Part shown: piece after piece, positions 7,273 through 14,445 of the stretch | How the letters are laid out: each line of letters begins with the position of its first letter | Numbering within the stretch: position 1 is the stretch's first letter | Assembly (NCBI GenBank): GCA_964484515.1 | Contig: CAZAGT010000099.1 | Coordinates: 1 to 14,878 of the forward strand | Length of the DNA stretch: 14,878 nucleotides | Direction: 5' to 3' | Origin: CAZAGT01 sp964484515 | GTDB lineage: Bacteria > Desulfobacterota > DSM-4660 > Desulfatiglandales > HGW-15 | Translations under genes and position numbers: made by a program | Notes under the pieces: model-generated | What the model was told of the DNA's origin: nothing | The model's database searches: none | Seen by the model: only the letters and a program-made list of their open reading frames with translations

Positions 7273-8991
7273 CTACTGAAAAGACATAAGATAGGACCTG
7301 AGGTTGGTTTTCCTGTTTTGCAGATTGAGTTTCGATCTGATGTTCCGGCGATGGGTCTTAATCGTCCTCCATGAAAGATGCATCAGCGCGGCGATCTCCT
7401 TCGTCTCCCTGCCTTGTTTGATGAGATCGGCGATTTGGATCTCCGTCGGAGTGAGGTTCAAGTAAGGAGGGGCCAGATTACTCAGAAACGGGGATGTAAT
7501 ATCCGCGAGATTTGACTGAATGATACCCACGAAAGCCCTTTGCTTTTCGTCGAGATTGGTCCCTATCAGTTTTTCGATGTAGGGGTCGATCAATTGTCTG
7601 ATGTTCGTTATGATCTTTTCTTCGATCTCCGTCCTGTCTTCATCCCTCTTCTTGAGCAAAACCCTCAAGGCGGTATTCATTTCCTCGAGGTTACTGCTTT
7701 TGATTTCAAGTTCCTGAGAGATCTTTTGTAGCTCCGCCGTTCGACCCTGAACCCTGGTTTCGAGCTCAGCGTGTGTCTTCCGTAGGGCCTCCTCGGCCTG
7801 CTTGCGATCGGTGATGTCAATGAAAGTCCCTTGAAGAGCAGGCATGCCGCCGTAGCTGATCAGGGCTGAAGATACGTCTAACCAGACGGTGCTCCCATCC
7901 TTTCTGATCCCTCTGATCTCAAAAGGAGAGGGGAGTTCTTTCCCTTCTAATCGGTTCTCGAAGCGGCCGAAAAACATTTCCCGGTCCTCAGGATGGACGA
8001 GGGCTCGCGCCTCTTCAGCCGAAAAGGACGTGATTTCGTCGGCATGATAGCCCAGGAGCTCGGCCAGGGCGGGATTGATGAAGACCACCCGTGGAGGAGA
8101 CCCTTGCGCAATGGCGATACCCTGTTGCGAGTGCTCTACCAGGACACGATATTTCTCTTCGCTCTCCTTTAGCCTCCTGTCGATCACTTTTCTTCCTGTG
8201 ATATCGCGCGCTATGCCGACGACACCTATGATACGGCCCTGTTCATCTTTCAACGGGGCGTTCTTGAATCGACAGATCTTTCCGTTCGTAAACGTCAATT
8301 CGTATTCCGGGCTTTCGCCTCTCAGCGTTTTTTGATAGACATCGATGGCAACTTCCTGGCTTTGCTTCGTAAACAGGGGCAAGAAGGGTTTGCCCAAGAG
8401 ATCTTTCAAGGGGACGCCACTTACGATTTCTCCCATTCTATTCGTGTATGTGATGTTGCCATGCACATCCGCTTCATAAGCTGCGTCCGCCAGGTTTTCT
8501 AGAAAGCGCTTAAAGCGCTGTTCGCTTGTGCGCAAAACGTCCTCGAGCGGTTTTCGTTCCGTGACGTCGCTTGTATACACGGCAACAGAGGACACATGTC
8601 CATCCGAATCGCAAACCGGGTACATCTGTATATCGTAAGATCTGTTCTCGATCTCGCCGGAGTACCGCAACGGCTTGCCTGAGCGTGCGACCTGGTTAAC
8701 CCGCTCTTTGTGATACGTGGCCGGCTCGAATGGCAGAAAGTCGAATATGTTCAAGCCAACCAGCCCTTTTGCAGGCTTCCCCAGTCTCCTTGCGGCCACG
8801 TCGTTGCACGCGAGGACCACGCCCCGCCAGGGATCAATGAGCAGTGCGGACTCGCTGGGGGCATTGAGCAGAGCCTGGGCCGCCTTTTCGTTTTCCGATA
8901 GAAGCCGCACCGATTCCCTGAGGGCCTGGTTTTCCCTCGTTAGCTCCCTCGCCTCTTGCTCAAGTTCATGGTAGGTGCGTCGTTCGGGCAT
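7273..8991 (-). CDS. Triple-PAS sensor with C-terminal LuxR-type DNA-binding domain
   Basis: This 572-residue, soluble one-component regulator has an N-terminal E/R-rich coiled coil (residues 1-40) and three PAS domains at roughly 40-150, 155-270 and 275-400. Each PAS ends in the usual PAS/PAC boundary pattern (SDVTERK, RDITGRK, IDITDRK). A second coiled coil spans about 400-455. A LuxR/GerE helix-turn-helix lies at 511-560 (LTPTEIQIADLI, TKEIAALMHLS, TIKTHRRNIRSKL). There is no receiver, no histidine kinase domain and no membrane segment, so it should sense a small ligand or redox state directly and bind DNA. The start is supported by GAGGT about 6 bases upstream. It lies 55 bp after the DUF4197 gene and about 430 bp before the transporter operon, all on the same strand, making it a candidate local regulator (inference). 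PAS ligands cannot be told by eye. Confidence 0.92.
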   Translation of the reverse strand: MPERRTYHELEQEARELTRENQALRESVRLLSENEKAAQALLNAPSESALLIDPWRGVVLACNDVAARRLGKPAKGLVGLNIFDFLPFEPATYHKERVNQVARSGKPLRYSGEIENRSYDIQMYPVCDSDGHVSSVAVYTSDVTERKPLEDVLRTSEQRFKRFLENLADAAYEADVHGNITYTNRMGEIVSGVPLKDLLGKPFLPLFTKQSQEVAIDVYQKTLRGESPEYELTFTNGKICRFKNAPLKDEQGRIIGVVGIARDITGRKVIDRRLKESEEKYRVLVEHSQQGIAIAQGSPPRVVFINPALAELLGYHADEITSFSAEEARALVHPEDREMFFGRFENRLEGKELPSPFEIRGIRKDGSTVWLDVSSALISYGGMPALQGTFIDITDRKQAEEALRKTHAELETRVQGRTAELQKISQELEIKSSNLEEMNTALRVLLKKRDEDRTEIEEKIITNIRQLIDPYIEKLIGTNLDEKQRAFVGIIQSNLADITSPFLSNLAPPYLNLTPTEIQIADLIKQGRETKEIAALMHLSWRTIKTHRRNIRSKLNLQNRKTNLRSYLMSFQ

Positions 8992-9046
8992 TGGATAGAC
9001 CTCGGATTCTTTGTACTTTCATTAAGCGAATATGCTCAAGAGGAGA

Positions 9047-9778
9047 TCAATTCCCAAATACTTCTTTAAGGAGATCGGTGACCCTTGCGGAGGGGTCTTG
9101 ACGGATCTTTATCTCCTCCCGACCCAACGTAAAAAACAATCCATCTAAGGCCTTATCAGTCACATAGTCGTCGAGGGACAGGTTCATATCCCTTGCGAAC
9201 GGTATTCTACTCAGCTTGTCTTCCAGAGCCTGGTAGCTCCGGGTAGCGCCGACTCGAGACATGCTGTCATGTACAATCGGCTTGAAGACCCTTTTGAGAG
9301 GGTCATAGGTCTTTTCCTTGAAATAAAGCGTTGCCTCGTTTTCCCGGCCTTGCAGGATCGCACGGGCGTCCTCGAAGGTCATCCCGGTAATCGCATCCCA
9401 AAAGATGGATTTGGCCTCAGGGGCGGCAGCCTCAGCAGCCCGATTCATACTGAGGTCGAACTCATCAAGCTGCGGCCCGAATCCGGCTGCTCTGAGCAGG
9501 CTATCGACCTTTTGGATCGATTCCGGAAGCGGGATTCGAATCTTGGGGTTATCCAGGTACCCCCCGGGTTGTGACAGGGTACGGACGGCATTTTCAGTCC
9601 CAACGCGAAGGGCTTCTTTGAGCCCCGCGACGATCTTGCTCGTTGACAACTCCTGGTCGAAACCAAGGGTCTTCTTCATTTCCCTAAGCAGGCTGTCGAG
9701 CTGAGCCTGGGTCAATGAAGCGCTACAGATAGAAAAGGTTACAAGCGAGACGAAAAGCAGCATTTTCTTGATGGTCAT
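9047..9778 (-). CDS. Exported DUF4197 family protein
   Basis: This 243-residue protein matches the DUF4197 family: the early TSKIVAGLKEALRVGTENAV segment, the PGGYLDNPKIRIPLP motif, a long central helical part around GMTFEDARAILQG, and a C-terminus with DYVTDKALDGLFFTLGREE. The N-terminus is a Sec signal peptide with likely cleavage after LTQA near residue 25. The cysteine at residue 18 is not in a good lipobox, so a lipoprotein is less likely. The expected location is the periplasm. The family's function is not established. A G-rich stretch (GGGGGA) about 6 bases before the ATG serves as ribosome binding site. The PAS-LuxR gene follows after 55 bp, so the two may be co-transcribed, although there is no functional reason known to pair them. 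Confidence 0.88.
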   Translation of the reverse strand: MTIKKMLLFVSLVTFSICSASLTQAQLDSLLREMKKTLGFDQELSTSKIVAGLKEALRVGTENAVRTLSQPGGYLDNPKIRIPLPESIQKVDSLLRAAGFGPQLDEFDLSMNRAAEAAAPEAKSIFWDAITGMTFEDARAILQGRENEATLYFKEKTYDPLKRVFKPIVHDSMSRVGATRSYQALEDKLSRIPFARDMNLSLDDYVTDKALDGLFFTLGREEIKIRQDPSARVTDLLKEVFGN

Positions 9779-10249
9779 AATCGTTCCCCCGCAGCCAACA
9801 CGTGTAAGAGGTGGATGAGACTTCTCCGAGCATCAGGTAGCGATCAGGCGTTGGTGCCCCTTCGTTGAGGATCCGCGTCAGACATCGGCGGTCTTTCCGG
9901 CGATATGCGGGAACGACCTATCCATACCCATTCAGCCGTCGGTGCCACCGGCCACTACGGCGAAGTCGGCTGTTCGAACATCCCAATATTGCAGCTCTTT
10001 TCGCGGATCCATTCTCATATTTCCTCATCGTAAAGTGCTTCCGATGCGAGATAGAATCGTCTCGGACACTAAGACGGTTTCTATCAGAAGGCGTGAAAGA
10101 AATGAATGGTGTATTTTGTGAATTGAAGGATCGTGCGGAAATGCAGTCGCAGAGGTGGACGCGAGCTCATCGGAGTGAGGATCGAGCAGAGGTCAGTTGT
10201 TAAGCATCAGGACACAGCTAGAGTCGATTCAGGAATGAGTACGTCGGTC
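9779..10249. other. Intergenic region without a supported gene
   Basis: This is 471 bp between the small Arg-rich gene and the DUF4197 gene. A plus-strand frame (9865-10203) is open but Arg-rich, has no convincing ribosome binding site and resembles no family I know. The promoter of the DUF4197 gene should lie here, but no clear -35/-10 pair was found. I see no tRNA, terminator or long repeat. Confidence 0.5.
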
Positions 10250-10540
10250 TTATTTGAGGAACTTCGCAATCTTCAGGTGATCGAGGCAAACACTGGACCA
10301 CTTGTCGATCTTCACCCAGTCTAACCTGCGTTCAGCGAGGGACCTTCTCTCCGATTTCCGCCGATCCGGGCCCCTGAAAAAGATGCGGGCGAAGCTGACC
10401 GCTTTTCGTCTATCCCGACAGGACCGCCGGTCATGGGTATGACTTTCCCTAGCGGAACTGTGTTGAGGAGTTGCTCCAGTCAGATTTTCCAGGACCATCC
10501 CCTGCTCGTTGACCCGATAATGGTGGTTTGATGTCTCCAT
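10250..10540 (-). CDS. Small Arg-Arg-repeat protein, function unknown
   Basis: This 96-residue basic protein has recurrent RR pairs in its centre: HDRRSCRDRRK, then PDRRKSERRS and AERRL. It ends in DWVKIDKWSSVCLDHLKIAKFLK. I recognise the pattern of (D/E)RR(S/K) repeats followed by a WV-x-(K/R)WSS tail from small proteins of Desulfobacterota. This is recollection rather than a search, and no function is known to me. There is no signal peptide, membrane segment or known catalytic motif; the charge suggests nucleic acid, acidic lipid or protein binding. The start is uncertain: neither the ATG at 10540 nor the one at codon 15 has a clear Shine-Dalgarno. It stands alone, 274 bp after the AIR-synthase-like gene. 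Confidence 0.6.
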   Translation of the reverse strand: METSNHHYRVNEQGMVLENLTGATPQHSSARESHTHDRRSCRDRRKAVSFARIFFRGPDRRKSERRSLAERRLDWVKIDKWSSVCLDHLKIAKFLK

Positions 10541-10814
10541 GTCTTGACCATGATAAGGTTGCGATGTGAAAGAATACGGTTAACCTCCGCCCGTTACAGG
10601 GGCCTGAGCTAAACCGCACATCATTCCAGTATTATGATCGGAGAGATTTTTACGGAAGACAATCAGTAAAAGGTATGAAATGAACACCCATTCTCATGCA
10701 TGCTGGAATCGGAATGAAGTATGAGTGCATTCGCCCACTTGGGGTTGTAGCCGTGTGAGAAGACGATTCAACGGGAAAAACGTCGCTATGATGATCCTAA
10801 TCGGACGAAAATGC
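10541..10814. other. Intergenic region downstream of AIR-synthase-like gene
   Basis: This 274-bp stretch holds no supported gene. A same-strand frame (10694-11272) runs in from inside the neighbouring gene and is judged a shadow. It probably carries the promoter of the small Arg-rich gene. No strong rho-independent terminator was seen after the AIR-synthase-like stop. Confidence 0.5.
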
Positions 10815-11858
10815 TCAATTAGACTGCGACAACCCCTTGAAAAATAGTTCCCAAAAAGGATCCCTACCCGGTTCCGGTAGCTGTTCAGAAGCGCCGTTTT
10901 GTACAAGAACGTTTGCGGACGCGGCGGCCTCAAATCGTCCCAGAACATGGCTTTCGATCCCGACCTCAGACCAGGTCTCAGCAACACGGTCCACCTGCTT
11001 GGGATCGACGGCCGCGAGCAGTGTGCCCTCGCTGATGGCCGCCCAAGGATCGAACTCCAGGGCGTCGGCAAGACCGGAGATGTCCTCCGGAACAGGGATG
11101 GGGTCCAGCTCCGCGTGGATCGGCAGGCCTGAGGCCGCATGCATTTCCCACAAGCCCCCGAGAACACCTCCTTCGGTGGCGTCGTGCATCGCGTGAACAG
11201 CCCCGGTGCGAAAGGCCGTGAGGGCGTCCTCGACCACGGTGATCTCTTTGACCCTCGCACAGGCGCTCTCAAGCAGCCTGCCTTCCACGGTCCCCTGTAG
11301 GCGGTCCTTGTAAAGGACCGCGAGCAAGGCCGTAGCCTCGATGGCGGGCCCCTTTGTCATCAGGATGATGTCGCCATCCCTGGCTCCACCGGGGGAGACC
11401 CACCCATCCCTGCGGCCCAAACCCCAAACCGCAACACCGCCAACCGTTGGAACGGTGACGGCATCGTACCATCCGGTGTGACCGCCTACGATGGTCATCT
11501 CAAGCTCCTCAGCGGTTTTCGAGATCGAGCTGACCAGCAGTCGGGCGTCCTCCTCGGTGGCGCTGCCGGGGAGCAACAGGGTGTAGGTCATGAATTGCGG
11601 GACGATACCGGTCACGGCCACGTCACTGGCCCCAATGTGGACGGTGAACCATCCCATGATTTCCAGAGGAAGGTTGGGGGCCGGAAAGATGGGATCCTCA
11701 GCAATCGCCATCACCTGATCGTTTCCGATGTCAAGCACGGCTGCATCCAGACCGGGCCCCGGGCCAAGCAAGACGCTGTCCGAGGCCTTGCCAACGGCAC
11801 CCTGAAGGATGCGATCGAGCCTGCTTGGAGAGGGTTTACCCACTATTTTTTCACTCAT
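10815..11858 (-). CDS. AIR-synthase-like protein (PurM/ThiL/HypE/SelD superfamily)
   Basis: This 347-residue cytosolic protein has the two-domain architecture of the AIR synthase superfamily, ATP-dependent enzymes of purine, thiamine, hydrogenase and selenium pathways. Visible landmarks are GPGLDAAVLDIG near residues 34-45, AEDPIFPAP at 53-61, HIGASDVAVTGIVP at 74-87, VGGHTGW at 124-130 and HDATEGGVLGGL near 215, the last typical of the C-terminal ATP-binding domain. It is not a clear PurM, ThiL or HypE: HypE's C-terminal PRIC cysteine motif is absent, and the first motif reads GLDAAV rather than GDDAA. The frame stays open to 11930, but the start at 11858 is preferred because GGAAGGAAGG precedes it and the extension lacks family similarity. 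The gene overlaps the upstream thiamine-binding-like gene by 8 bases, so the two are translationally coupled. Its substrate is unknown. Confidence 0.88.
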   Translation of the reverse strand: MSEKIVGKPSPSRLDRILQGAVGKASDSVLLGPGPGLDAAVLDIGNDQVMAIAEDPIFPAPNLPLEIMGWFTVHIGASDVAVTGIVPQFMTYTLLLPGSATEEDARLLVSSISKTAEELEMTIVGGHTGWYDAVTVPTVGGVAVWGLGRRDGWVSPGGARDGDIILMTKGPAIEATALLAVLYKDRLQGTVEGRLLESACARVKEITVVEDALTAFRTGAVHAMHDATEGGVLGGLWEMHAASGLPIHAELDPIPVPEDISGLADALEFDPWAAISEGTLLAAVDPKQVDRVAETWSEVGIESHVLGRFEAAASANVLVQNGASEQLPEPGRDPFWELFFKGLSQSN

Positions 11859-12159
11859 GTTTGGCCTTCCTTCCCAATACCGCTTCAACGTCCTCGACCT
11901 TACCGGACAAGCGGCCCTCTGCGCCCTCACGGTCGTCGATCGAAACGGACGTCAAGACGCGCGGAGATATGTCTCTCATGAGGTCATGGCACCTTCTAAC
12001 AAGAGACATAACCTCGTCCCAGGTTCCCTCGACCGTGGTTTGCATGGCGCCCAAACGATATTCAAGGTCCGATTCCTCGACCAGGGCAATAATCCGGGCC
12101 ACGTGTTCTTTGAACTCTGTCCCCACCTCAAGCGGCACGATCTTAAAGCTTGCCAGCAT
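11851..12159 (-). CDS. MTH1187/UPF0045-family thiamine-binding-like protein
   Basis: This 102-residue protein matches the MTH1187/YkoF-like UPF0045 family (Pfam Thiamine_BP), small ferredoxin-like proteins that in some members bind thiamine or its pyrimidine part. Matching features are the N-terminal strand FKIVPLEVGTEFKEHVARII, the central YRLGAMQTTVEGTWDEVMSLV, and the C-terminal VLTSVSIDDREG followed by a helix containing KVEDVEAVLG. The length is normal for the family. The start is secured by a very strong GAGGAGGAGA ribosome binding site. Its stop lies inside the start region of the AIR-synthase-like gene (8-base overlap), so the two products are made together. Thiamine as ligand is only a family-level inference. 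Confidence 0.85.
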   Translation of the reverse strand: MLASFKIVPLEVGTEFKEHVARIIALVEESDLEYRLGAMQTTVEGTWDEVMSLVRRCHDLMRDISPRVLTSVSIDDREGAEGRLSGKVEDVEAVLGRKAKHE

Positions 12160-12283
12160 GTTCTCTCCTCCTCGCGCAGTTCATGTCTTCTTATCCTTCA
12201 TTTCAATGTGAGAGAGTACGTCGTTTGAGCGGGGTCATGTTTCTGCGGCTTTGCCTTATAGGGTACCAGCTGCGCCAAACCCG

Positions 12284-12453
12284 AAATTCGAAGCACGAAA
12301 TCCGAAACAAATACGAAATCCGAATGTCCCAATGACAGAAACAACTTGGCCTTATGGCGCTCATGGAGCGAAAATACATGTCACAGGGTTAAGGTCTTTT
12401 GGATTTTGGTCATTTGAAATTGTTTCGTATTTCGGATTTCGTGCTTCGAATTT
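12284..12453. repeat. MITE-like element with perfect 24-bp inverted ends
   Basis: Bases 12284-12307 and 12430-12453 are perfect inverted copies of one another (24 of 24; the arm begins AAATTCGAAGCACGAAATCC). They enclose 122 bases with no gene. Inside the left arm region the 12-mer ACGAAATCCGAA recurs at 12295-12306 and 12313-12324, an 18-base period. The low-complexity CGAAA/TTTCG composition is unlike the flanks. There is no transposase and no clear target duplication. This style of dispersed repeat is familiar from deltaproteobacterial and related genomes, from memory and not searched. Confidence 0.8.
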
Positions 12454-12500
12454 GGTTAAACAAAGCCAAGACCCACTAAGCACCCCCAAATGGTGTCTAT

Positions 12501-12521
12501 GAAAAGCCCTTTCCCTCGGGC
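12501..12521 (-). terminator. Weak terminator-like hairpin after the cyclase gene
   Basis: On the minus strand GCCC and GGGC (12518-12521 and 12506-12509) flank an 8-base loop and are followed by TTTTC, 26 bases past the cyclase stop. The four-pair stem is short, so this is a weak rho-independent terminator at best. Confidence 0.25.
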
Positions 12522-12546
12522 GAAGATTCTCCACCCTCTTACCGGA

Positions 12547-14445
12547 TTAGCCCGTCGCCTCCTTCGCCTTACGCAGGGGGTCGAGCACCTCCTGTAGCAC
12601 GCTTTCGTCCTTATAGGGGAGCCTCTTTTCCCAATCGTCGATGGACAGGCCGTCATCGGCGTTGAATACCCTCTGCGCCTCGGCGCGAGCCTCTTCCTCC
12701 CGACCCAGCTTCGAGTATGTGGCTGCCAGGTAGACGTGGGCAGGCCAAAATCTGGGATTTCGGTTCAGCACCCGCTCCAGGGTCGTAATCGCCTCTTCAT
12801 AACGGTCTGCAAGGAAATAGGCATGCCCAAGGGTGAAGAGATAGTATATCGGATAATGCGGATTGAGGCGCATAGCCTTTTCCACCAACCCGATCGCTTC
12901 TTCAGGCCTCCCCGCCCAAGCCAAGATCTCACCGAGATCTGCGTACAGGTCGGCGCTGTTTGGATTCAGGGCGATAGCCTTCTCCTTCTCCGCGATGGCC
13001 AAGGCGTGCTCTTTTTTCCAGAGGTACACGTGGCCCAGAAGGCTGCAAGCCGGCGAAAGAGATCTTTCCAACGACATTGCCTTTTGAGCGATTTGGAAGG
13101 CCTCGTCGATGGACTGGGGGTCATGCCGCCAGCCGAAAATCCAATCCATTAGGTGCGTGAATCCCAGTTTGCTGTATGCCAGCGCGTAATCCGGGTCAAT
13201 CTCGATGGCCTTTTCGAGCATCTTGCGGGCTTCGGCATTCGATTCCTTCGTGAAACGATTGAAGAACTCCTGGCCCCGAAGGTAGAAGTCGTATGCCTCC
13301 AGGCTGTCCGTGTATATCTCTTTGATTCGTTCCTGCTCCCCCTCCGTCAGTGTGACTTTCAGTGCAGACACGATCTTGCCGGTGACCTGGTCTTGAACCG
13401 CAAAGACGTCCTTCAAATCGTGGTCATACCGATCCGCCCAGAGATGCGCTCCGGTCGAAGCATCGATCAGCTGAGCATTGATGCGGGCCCTGTTGCCTAC
13501 CTTCCGGACGCTCCCCTCGAGCACATATTTGGCGTCGAGCTCACGACCGATCTGCTGGACGTTTATCGCCTTACCTTTGTAAATGAACGTCGAGTTTCGT
13601 GCGATCACGAGGATGCCGGATACCTTTGAAAGATCGGTAATGAGATCGTCGGTCATCCCGTCACTGAAATACTCCTGTTGGGGGTCGCCGCTCAGGTTGT
13701 CGAACGGCAGAACCGCTAAGGAAGGCTTGTCGGGTAATGCTACAGCCATCTTTTCAGTGGCGATGAGGTCAGATTTCGGGTCGCCCTGATGCAGATAGGG
13801 TCGGTGTGTCCAGACAGCTACTGCGAGCAGGACGACGGCCAGCACGATGACCAGCCCGACCCAGACCGACCTTCGCGGCCGTGGGGCGTCTTCACCCGCC
13901 GCAGCGTTCTCTTTCTCAGGCGCCATCAGAACGCGATACGCCCGGACCGGCGCAGCGATGTTCTTCACGCGGAGTTCGCCGAGGGACTCGTAACCAAGCT
14001 TTAACTTGTTTCGCACCTGATCGTAAGCACTTCCCGATATACAGATGCCCCCGACATCGGCTTTTCCTTCCAGCCTGGCCGCGATATTGACACCGTCGCC
14101 GTAAATCCGTTTCGCTTCCTGAATGACATCGCCTAGATTGATCCCGATCCGGAATCTCATCTTCCTGTCTGCAGGAAGTTCTACGTTCCGTTGCGCAAGC
14201 TCCTTCTGAATCTCAACTGCGCAGGTCACCGCATTCACCACGCTCGCGAAGTCCGCGAGCAGATTGTCACCCGGCGAATCCACCACGCGGCCTTGGTATC
14301 TCTCGATCAAGTCGCTTATCGCTTCGCGATACGTGGTCAGGGTACGAATGGTCGCTACCTCATCCTGACCCATGAGGCGGCTGTATCCCTTGACATCCGC
14401 ACTGAGGATCGCGGCCAGTTTACGTTTGAGTCGATCTTCCCTCAT
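12547..14445 (-). CDS. Membrane-anchored class III nucleotidyl cyclase with TolB-like domain and TPRs
   Basis: This 632-residue protein has an N-terminal class III adenylate/guanylate cyclase domain (about 8-175), one membrane span (about 194-214), a TolB-like/FlgO-like domain (about 240-365, from SLAVLPFDNLSGD) and TPR repeats to about 620. Both metal-binding aspartates are present, Asp17 (SADVKGYSRLM) and Asp60 (SPGDNLLADF), as are the transition-state pair Asn120 and Arg124 (GVNIAARLE). The two positions that usually choose the base, Lys and Asp in adenylate cyclases, appear to be Asp56 and Arg113, so the nucleotide cannot be predicted. The topology implies a cytoplasmic cyclase with the TolB/TPR part across the inner membrane. 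The frame continues to a GTG at 14520; the ATG at 14445 is preferred because GAGGT precedes it and the family usually starts just before DRLKRKLAAIL. No partner gene is adjacent. Confidence 0.9.
   Translation of the reverse strand: MREDRLKRKLAAILSADVKGYSRLMGQDEVATIRTLTTYREAISDLIERYQGRVVDSPGDNLLADFASVVNAVTCAVEIQKELAQRNVELPADRKMRFRIGINLGDVIQEAKRIYGDGVNIAARLEGKADVGGICISGSAYDQVRNKLKLGYESLGELRVKNIAAPVRAYRVLMAPEKENAAAGEDAPRPRRSVWVGLVIVLAVVLLAVAVWTHRPYLHQGDPKSDLIATEKMAVALPDKPSLAVLPFDNLSGDPQQEYFSDGMTDDLITDLSKVSGILVIARNSTFIYKGKAINVQQIGRELDAKYVLEGSVRKVGNRARINAQLIDASTGAHLWADRYDHDLKDVFAVQDQVTGKIVSALKVTLTEGEQERIKEIYTDSLEAYDFYLRGQEFFNRFTKESNAEARKMLEKAIEIDPDYALAYSKLGFTHLMDWIFGWRHDPQSIDEAFQIAQKAMSLERSLSPACSLLGHVYLWKKEHALAIAEKEKAIALNPNSADLYADLGEILAWAGRPEEAIGLVEKAMRLNPHYPIYYLFTLGHAYFLADRYEEAITTLERVLNRNPRFWPAHVYLAATYSKLGREEEARAEAQRVFNADDGLSIDDWEKRLPYKDESVLQEVLDPLRKAKEATG

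Larger units (their letters stand above)
12160..12546. other. Intergenic region with MITE-like element
   Basis: This 387-bp stretch separates the cyclase stop from the thiamine-binding-like gene. It carries the inverted-repeat element at 12284-12453 and a weak terminator-like hairpin near 12501-12521. A TATAAG hexamer, minus strand around 12256-12261, could be a -10 but has no fitting -35. Plus-strand frames across it are products of the repeat. Confidence 0.6.

Noticed and set aside
9865..10203. 112-codon plus-strand frame between the DUF4197 and Arg-rich genes
   Set aside because: Arg-rich low-quality translation, no convincing ribosome binding site, opposite to every supported gene and no recognised family.
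10694..11272. 192-codon minus-strand frame overlapping the AIR-synthase-like gene
   Set aside because: It is an alternative frame of the same strand; its composition is Arg/Pro/Ser-rich and it has no family motifs, whereas the overlapping frame has clear superfamily motifs and a good ribosome binding site.
12150..12502. Plus-strand frames across the inverted-repeat element
   Set aside because: Their translations simply reflect the CGAAAT-rich repeat arms and the antisense of the thiamine-binding-like gene; no protein features.
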